Source: Orychophragmus violaceus (taxonomy: Eukaryota > Streptophyta > Magnoliopsida > Brassicales > Brassicaceae). Taken from it: a DNA stretch of 64,000 bases. This document shows positions 58,310 through 64,000 of this stretch, in pieces. Position 1 is the first letter of the stretch; every line of letters starts with the position of its first letter. The DNA lies in NCBI GenBank assembly GCA_030180135.1, contig CM058230.1, forward strand, positions 11,161,082 through 11,225,081, written 5' to 3'. The translations under genes and the position numbers were made by a program. The notes beneath the pieces are model-generated. The model searched no databases, was not told the origin of the DNA, and saw only the letters and a list, made by a program, of their open reading frames with translations.

Positions 58310-59250
58310 TTGATGTCGATGAACGAAGATGCGGGGCGGGCGAGAGGCGCGGAAGCTCCGATCAAGAAGGACCTTCAATGTCCGATGCTCACGTCGACCA
58401 ATTACACAGTTTGGTCGATAAGGATGAAAGTCATCTTGCGTGTTTATCAAGTCTGGGAGACGGTCGAGCCAGGATCGACAGATTTGAAGAAAAACGATAT
58501 CGCTACAGCTCTCCTATTTCAATCTATACCTGAAGCGTTGATCTTACAGGTTGGAGAGCAGGATACGGCGAAGAAACTGTGGGATGTGATCAAAGCTAGG
58601 CATCTTGGAGCGGAACGTGTGCGAGAAGCAAGGCTTCAAACGTTAATGGCAGAATTCGACAAGTTGAAGATGGGCGATGATGAATCTGTTGACGATTTTT
58701 CAGGGAAGATATCGGGCCTAGTATCAAAATCGGCATCACTCGGGACGATAATCGAAGAGCCAAAAATAGTGAAGAATTTCTAAGCGGACTCCCTACGGAT
58801 AAATATATTCAGATTGTGGCATCACTGAGAGCAAGTATTAGATCTGAATACGACGAGCTTTGAAGACATCGTCGAACGGTTAAAGGCCTATGAGGAACGG
58901 GTCAAGGGCAACGTCAAAGAACCCGAGCAAGGGAAGCTCATGTACGCGAGCAACAACAAGACAAACCGATAAGGATCCGGTTCCGGCTATGAGGGGAGAT
59001 CGGCTAACAACAGAGATAGCAACTCTGGTGGACAAAGTAGAGGAGGATATAGAGGCAGAGGAAGAGGCGGTAGAGGCAGGGGACGTTGTAGGTCTAATGG
59101 TCAATACCGTGAAAAGGAGAAAGAAAATAATCAAGATAAATCTAAGAAGTATCTCTCTCACATACGGTGTTGGAGATGTGACAAATATGGACACTACGTG
59201 AATCATTGTCCATCAAGACCGCAAGAAGACGAGGCAAACTTTGCGGATAC
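58310..59250 (+). pseudogene. Copia gag, frameshifted
   Basis: From ATG 58313/58319 the protein has the copia gag core (UBN2 type): LTSTNYTVWSIRMKVILRVY, KLWDVIKARHLGAERV and LQTLMAEFDKLKM. At about 58776 the frame shifts (stop 58781) and shifts back near 58828. An in-frame TAA lies at 58970-58972. An RGRGRGGRGRGR stretch follows. Then comes the zinc knuckle CX2CX4HX4C (CWRCDKYGHYVNHC, 59168-59209), which binds element RNA. The knuckle leads without a break into the protease frame. Confidence 0.9.
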
Positions 59251-60004
59251 GCATGAAGCAGATGTGTTATATTTACACGAGGTGGTGTTCCTGAATGAAG
59301 ACAAACTGTTCCCAAAGGAACTTGAAAACAATGCCAAAGAAGATCGAATATGGTATTTAGACAATGGAGCCAGCAACCATATGACGGGAAACAGAACATT
59401 CTTCACCACCCTTGATGTAAACATTAAAGGTTTAGTAAGATTCGGAGACGGTTCAAAAGTGAAAATAGAAGGCAAAGGGGCGATCACCTTTGTAAATAAA
59501 GCTGGAGAACGGAAGCTGCTTAAAAACGTCTACTTCATACCGAATCTTAAGCATAACATCATCAGCCTAGGTCAAGCAACAGAACATGGCTGTGAGGTGA
59601 ATATGAAGGGAAGTATCTTGGTGTTAAAGGATTCTCAAGGGAGGGTTCTAGTTGAAGTTACAAGATCAGCGAACAGATTGTACAAAACACCAATGTTGAC
59701 ATACGTTCCTGAGTGCCTTAGAATCGAGTGTGAGGATTCTTCATGGCCTTGGCATGCACGGCTAAGTCATGTAAGCTTCGGTGTGATGAAGAACATGGTT
59801 GACAAAGAGATGGTAACAGGCATGCCGAAGACTGTTCAAGATAAACAAGTTTGTGGAGTTTGTCAAATAGGGAAGCAGTCGAGAAGTACGTTCCCTAATC
59901 AGGCACAATTTCGTGCAAAGATGCCATTGGAATTGGTTCATGGTGACTTGTGTGGACCGATTTCACCTCCTACTCCATCGCAAATGAGGTCGTTTTTGTG
60001 CTAA
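59251..60004 (+). pseudogene. Copia protease, pre-integrase and start of integrase
   Basis: WYLDNGASNHMTG is the aspartic protease site, with Asn in DNGA where DSGA is usual in copia. Then WHARLSHVSFGVM (GAG_pre-integrase block) and a CX2C with the upstream histidines form the HHCC zinc finger. GDLCGPISPPTPS starts the integrase core. The frame is lost near 59980 and a stop follows at 60002. Confidence 0.9.
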
Positions 60005-61128
60005 TAGATGATTTCTCAAGGTATATGTGGACGATGCTACTCAAAGAGAAAAGTGAAGCATTTGAGCGGTTTAAAGGTTTTAAGGCATATGTTGAGAATC
60101 AAGCTAAGATAGAGATGAAGACGTTTCGTACTGATAGGGGAGGAGAGTTCAGTTCAACAGAATTTAAATAGTTCTGTGATAACAATGGCATTTTGAGACA
60201 CTTAACAGCTCCATATACACCACAACAAAACGGCGTAGTGGAGAGAAGGAATAGGACCTTGATGGAGATGACAAGGAGCTTACTCAAAGGGAAGATGGTA
60301 CCGAATTATATGTGGGGAGAGGCGGTGAGACACGCAACCTACATCATAAATCGTGTATCAACAAAATCACTAGATGGTAAAACCCCTTACGAGTACTTCA
60401 CTACAAGGAAGCCAAATATCGAGCATCTAAGGATATTTGGGTGTATTGCCTATGCGAAAATCAACGGTCCAGGAATGAAAAAGCTAGATGATAGATCGAA
60501 GATCGTGGTAAACCTAGGAACCGAGCTGGGTTCTAAATCTTATCGGTTGTATGATCCAAAAGAGAACAAAGTAATCGTCAGCAGAGATGTTATCTTTGAC
60601 GAGAAGAAAGGATGGGACTGGACACCGAACCTGGAAGAACAAGGAAAAGAACCAGGAACGTTTGTTGTCTCACAAGAACTTGACGCAGACGGATCTGAAG
60701 ATGATCATCAAAACGATGATGTTCATAGCGATCAAGAGGGTGACGATGAGGAAGTGGAGTCGAACCCTGAGGAGGAGATCGAGAATCAGGGTCCACCTCC
60801 ACAGAATACTCAGCAAGTCACGACGAGATCAGGTCGGACTGTTACACAACCGCAACACTTCAATTATTACGTGTTGTTTGCGGAATACAATGAAGAGTTG
60901 TTGCTGTTCATGATCAATGGTGAACCAGAAAATTATCTTGAGGTAGCAACAATGAAGGAATGGATAAATGCCATGATAGCTGAGATAGAGTCTATCATGA
61001 AGAACAAGACGTGGGAACTTGTTAAGAAACCCGCTGGTGTAAAACCTATAGGGTTAAAGGGGATTTACAAGATTAAGAGGAAAGCCGATGGTACTGTGGT
61101 TAAGTACAAAGCAAGGCATAGACTTTGA
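59981..61128 (+). pseudogene. Copia integrase and start of reverse transcriptase
   Basis: The core continues in another frame: ANEVVFVLIDDFSRYMW, TFRTDRGGEFSS with the second catalytic Asp, and PYTPQQNGVVERRNRTLMEM with the catalytic Glu. An in-frame TAG at 60169-60171 interrupts. After the acidic linker, EWINAMIAEIESIMKNKTW and KRKADGTVVKYKAR begin the reverse transcriptase. The frame then ends at 61126. Confidence 0.9.
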
Positions 61129-62461
61129 AGAAGTATTCGCACCGGTTGCAAGAATAGAAACAATCCGGCTACTCATATCTTTGGCAGCAAGTAATGGCTG
61201 GGAGATACACCATATAGACGTCAAAACATCGTTTCTTAATGGTGATTTGAGTGAAGAAGTCTACGTAACCCAAGCAGAAGGTTTTGAGAAAAAGGGACAA
61301 AAGGACCGAGTATACAAACTAAGCAAAGCTTTGTACGGTTTACGTCAAGCACCCAGAGCGTGGAATTTGAAACTTGACAGCACACTAAAGGAAATCGGTT
61401 TTGTCAAATGCACTAAAGAGCCATCGGTTTATCAAAAGAAGACTAAGGAGGATCTTTTGATTATTTCAATATATGTTGATGACTTGTTTGTCACAGGTAC
61501 ATCCGTCCAAATAATAAAACGATTTAAGGAGGATATGTCGAAGAAATTTGAGATGTCGGATCTCGGAAAGCTGTCATATTACCTGGGAATAGAGGTGGTG
61601 CAAGGGACAGATGGGATCAGAATTAAGCAAGAGGGATATGCTCAGGGAATCCTAGTTGACAACAAGATGGAAACATGCAACCTGACTCATGTACCCATGG
61701 AGCCTAAGTTGAAAATTTCGAAAGCTGAGGATGAACCAGAGATTGATGCTACCGCCTATAGGAGAACAATCGGTTGTTTGAGGTACTTACTCCATACACG
61801 TCCAGACTTGACATACATCGTCGGAGTATTGAGTCGATACATGCAGAGTCCGAGAACATCGCACGGACAGGCACTCAAGCATGTGTTAAGGTACGTGAGA
61901 GGAACCACCAAGTACGGACTACACTTCAAAAGAAACGGAGCAAGAAGCGTAGTTGGATATAGTGACAGCAGTCATAATATCGACATGGATGATGGAAGAA
62001 GCACATCAGGTCACGTTTTCTACTACGGTGCATCCCCGATCACGTGGACATCACATAAACAGCCAACAGTAGCATTATCATCGTGTGAAGCAGAGTTCAT
62101 GGCTGCAACTGAGGCTGCAAAGCAAGCGATATGGTTGAAAGAGTTGTTGAGAGAAATCTTAGGCAAAGAAGACGGGAAGGTCACGCTAAGGATAGACAAC
62201 AAATCAGCCATTGCCCTCACTAAGAACCCGGTGTTTCATGGGAGGAGCAAGCACATACTCTCAAAGTATCACTTTACACGAGAGTGTGTGGAGAACCAAC
62301 AAATTGAAGTCGAACACGTTCCAGGATTAGAGCAGAAGGCAAATATCCTAACGAAGCCGCTCGGCAAGATCAAGTTCAGAGAAATGCGAAGCTTGATTGG
62401 AGTACAAGAAATCCAAGTCCCCGAGATCCATGTTGGAATTAAGGGGGAGAATGTTAGATAA
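61088..62461 (+). pseudogene. Copia reverse transcriptase and RNase H
   Basis: From about 61115 the frame reads GIDFEEVFAPVARIETIRLL, HHIDVKTSFLNGDL, YGLRQAPRAWN and the catalytic box SIYVDDLFVTG. LGKLSYYLGIEV follows. RNase H has GYSDSS, TSGHVFYYGASPITWTSHKQ, and SSCEAEFMAATEAAKQAIWL, and ends with RIDNKSAIALTKNP and HIxxKYHFTREC. The 457-codon frame is open to its natural stop (62459-62461), which overlaps the start of the 3' LTR. A short segment that should join this to the previous frame is missing at about 61112. Confidence 0.93.
62438..62451 (+). other. Copia polypurine tract
   Basis: AATTAAGGGGGAGA directly before the 3' LTR. Confidence 0.88.
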
Positions 62462-62691
62462 TTCCAAGTAATATTAGGATGTGTCTAAATAAAGGGAAGT
62501 TTATTTAGATATGGATTAAGGAAAAAGGAAATCCCATTAGAAACAGGAAATAGGGAGTAGACCTAATTTCTATATAAAGGGTTTATGAGGAGATGTCTTA
62601 TACAACCGAGATTGAGAGATTTAGTTTTTTGTGTAAGTTTTCTAAGTCAATAAGAAGAGCAGTTCTTATAATCGATCTCTGTTTTACTTTA
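62452..62691 (+). mobile_element. Copia 3' LTR
   Basis: TGTTAGATAA to TTTTACTTTA, 240 bp, nearly identical to the 5' copy. Confidence 0.93.
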
Positions 62692-62700
62692 AACATATGA

Positions 62701-64000
62701 TATATGCTTTTTTAAATATAAAAATCGGATCCTAAGAGAAGTTGATAAAACTACAAGTGATTTAATCCTGAAACTGGTTAGTCACACAGTTCAACATCGA
62801 CTGTCAAATACAACTATTAAATGTAAATTCCCTCCTTTATAAATGGTAGACGTTTTAGGGTAAAGATGAAGTCCCACGAAGGCACCAACTACGGAATTTC
62901 ATTATTAGATTTTTTTGTCTATGTGTTCTAAACAACAACGAAATACATATGTTAAATATCAGTTTGTTACCACCGGAGTAAGTGGTTTAGTGCAAGAGTT
63001 AGTCTCAATGCATTCCCAATTGATTTCCGGTGGGAGGAACTCTTAACGCTATGTGCTATGTGAGATATCAATAAATTACAGTCGACTCAGTATTAAAGCC
63101 CAAAGCCTGAACTCATCATGGTTTTTACAAAATATCAATTTAGGGTTTGAACTATGATTTTTTTTGTCATAAAACAAGTTATATGGTAGACTAGAAGATC
63201 ACACATCAATAATAATATCTTTAGACCATCTTCAATATAAAACGCTATATTTCATTCTAAAATAGAGTTGAATTTCTATCCAATGTATTACTCTAATTTT
63301 CACTCTAAAAAATAGAATACTTCAATTATATTTTACTTTTTATTATTAATACATTTTATTTATAAAAACTACAATTTAACCCCATTTATTTTAATCTTTG
63401 CAAAATTTCCATAAATTATAATATTACAACTTCTATATTATAAACTATTTAAATTAAATATTTATAAAATAAAACAACATTACTTCATATAAAATAATAA
63501 AATATAATAAATGTAAAATTTATTATTAATACCTTTTATTTATAAAATTTTAGTTTAACCATACTTTTTTCTCGAGAACTGGGATATAAATAATAAAAAA
63601 AAACTTGTTGATCAAACAACCATAATTATTGTTAATCAAACATGCGTGCATAAATTTAAGTTGAACAAGCACATATTTTACAAAGCGGAGTGATCAACAA
63701 CGAGATCAACAAGATATTCCTTCATCTACTTTGTTGACAATATTTTAACGATCTTGGAAGATCCGAAAGAAGTTTACCGGATTATTAAGTTACTAGTTTT
63801 TGGTACGTCAAATTTATTTTATGTTGCTTTATCTTAAATTTTAATACTTTTATATTTTTTATTTTTAAGTTTGAGTTTTTGTATTTTAGCATTTTTAATA
63901 ATGATTTTATAATAATAAATATTTAATTTATTATTTATTTTAGCTATAAATAAAAAGATTTAAAGTTAAATGATAATTTTACAAATAAAAAGTTTAACAC
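62701..64000. other. AT-rich spacer, no gene seen
   Basis: A short MITE-like stretch with TCTAAAATAGAGTTGAAT occurs near 63250-63310, similar in wording to 26275-26512. Nothing else recognised. Confidence 0.5.

Larger units (their letters stand above)
57970..62691 (+). mobile_element. Full-length Ty1/copia retrotransposon, inactivated
   Basis: 4722 bp with LTRs of 241 and 240 bp, initiator-Met tRNA primer site, gag, protease, integrase, reverse transcriptase and RNase H in copia order, and a polypurine tract. Frameshifts, stops and a small deletion break it in about six places. LTRs differ by six substitutions and one indel (about 2.5%), so it is older than the Athila insertion. The LTRs end TG...TA, and a 9-bp direct repeat AACATATGA flanks the element (57961-57969; 62692-62700). 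Confidence 0.95.

Overview
This is nuclear plant DNA, almost certainly from a Brassicaceae species. The evidence is AT-rich spacers, GT-AG introns, Athila, Tat and Ty1/copia retrotransposons with plant-type primer sites, a tRNA-derived SINE, Helitron ends, and gene fragments that look like Arabidopsis ACS12 and RCL1. There are no prokaryotic operons. A run of 500 N (4192-4691) marks a scaffold gap. Only two intact host genes are visible: a PADRE/DUF4228 protein at 11704-12342 (+) and a MIZU-KUSSEI 1-like DUF617 protein at 54458-55219 (+). Both are single-exon and far apart. Almost everything else is transposable elements in several generations of insertion.

Layout. 1-4.2 kb: retroposon debris, strong hairpins, a copia remnant and part of a long gypsy-type LTR. 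4.7-8.3 kb: a chimeric, pol-less Tat-lineage element (5' LTR, primer site, gag, antisense accessory ORF, a different 3' LTR). 9.4-10.7 kb: a poly(A) retroposon with a 14-bp target duplication. 11.6-12.3 kb: PADRE gene. 12.6-14.2 kb: a complete non-autonomous Helitron. 16.4 kb: a complete SINE. 19.2-22.3 kb: exon fragments of three unrelated genes in one orientation, probably captured by a transposon. 27.7-29.9 kb: a complete CACTA element. 31.0-31.8 kb: a complete non-autonomous hAT. 32.15-32.43 kb: a Harbinger-type MITE. 33.0-45.2 kb: a three-layer nest in which a retroposon is split by a long LTR, itself split by a 7.66-kb Athila derivative (36630-44290). 45.4-52.7 kb: a decayed CACTA with TNP2 and DUF4216 relics, interrupted by a composite Athila-type solo LTR. 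54.5 kb: DUF617 gene. 58.0-62.7 kb: a full-length but multiply broken Ty1/copia element.

The most unusual signal is in the Athila derivative. It carries ten pairs of a 14-bp perfect or near-perfect palindrome, consensus GCAACGATCGTTGC. The two members of each pair start 20-22 bp apart (about two DNA helical turns). The pairs lie in both LTRs, the 5' leader, inside ORF1, on both sides of ORF2's leader and in the 3' non-coding region. The motif is conserved while the short spacers vary, which suggests paired protein-binding sites or an RNA kissing-loop signal belonging to this element family. The composite Athila-type LTR at 50-52 kb has a different set of dyad repeats (TACCGAC/GTCGGTA). All coordinates, mismatch counts and splice sites were read by eye; no database search was possible.
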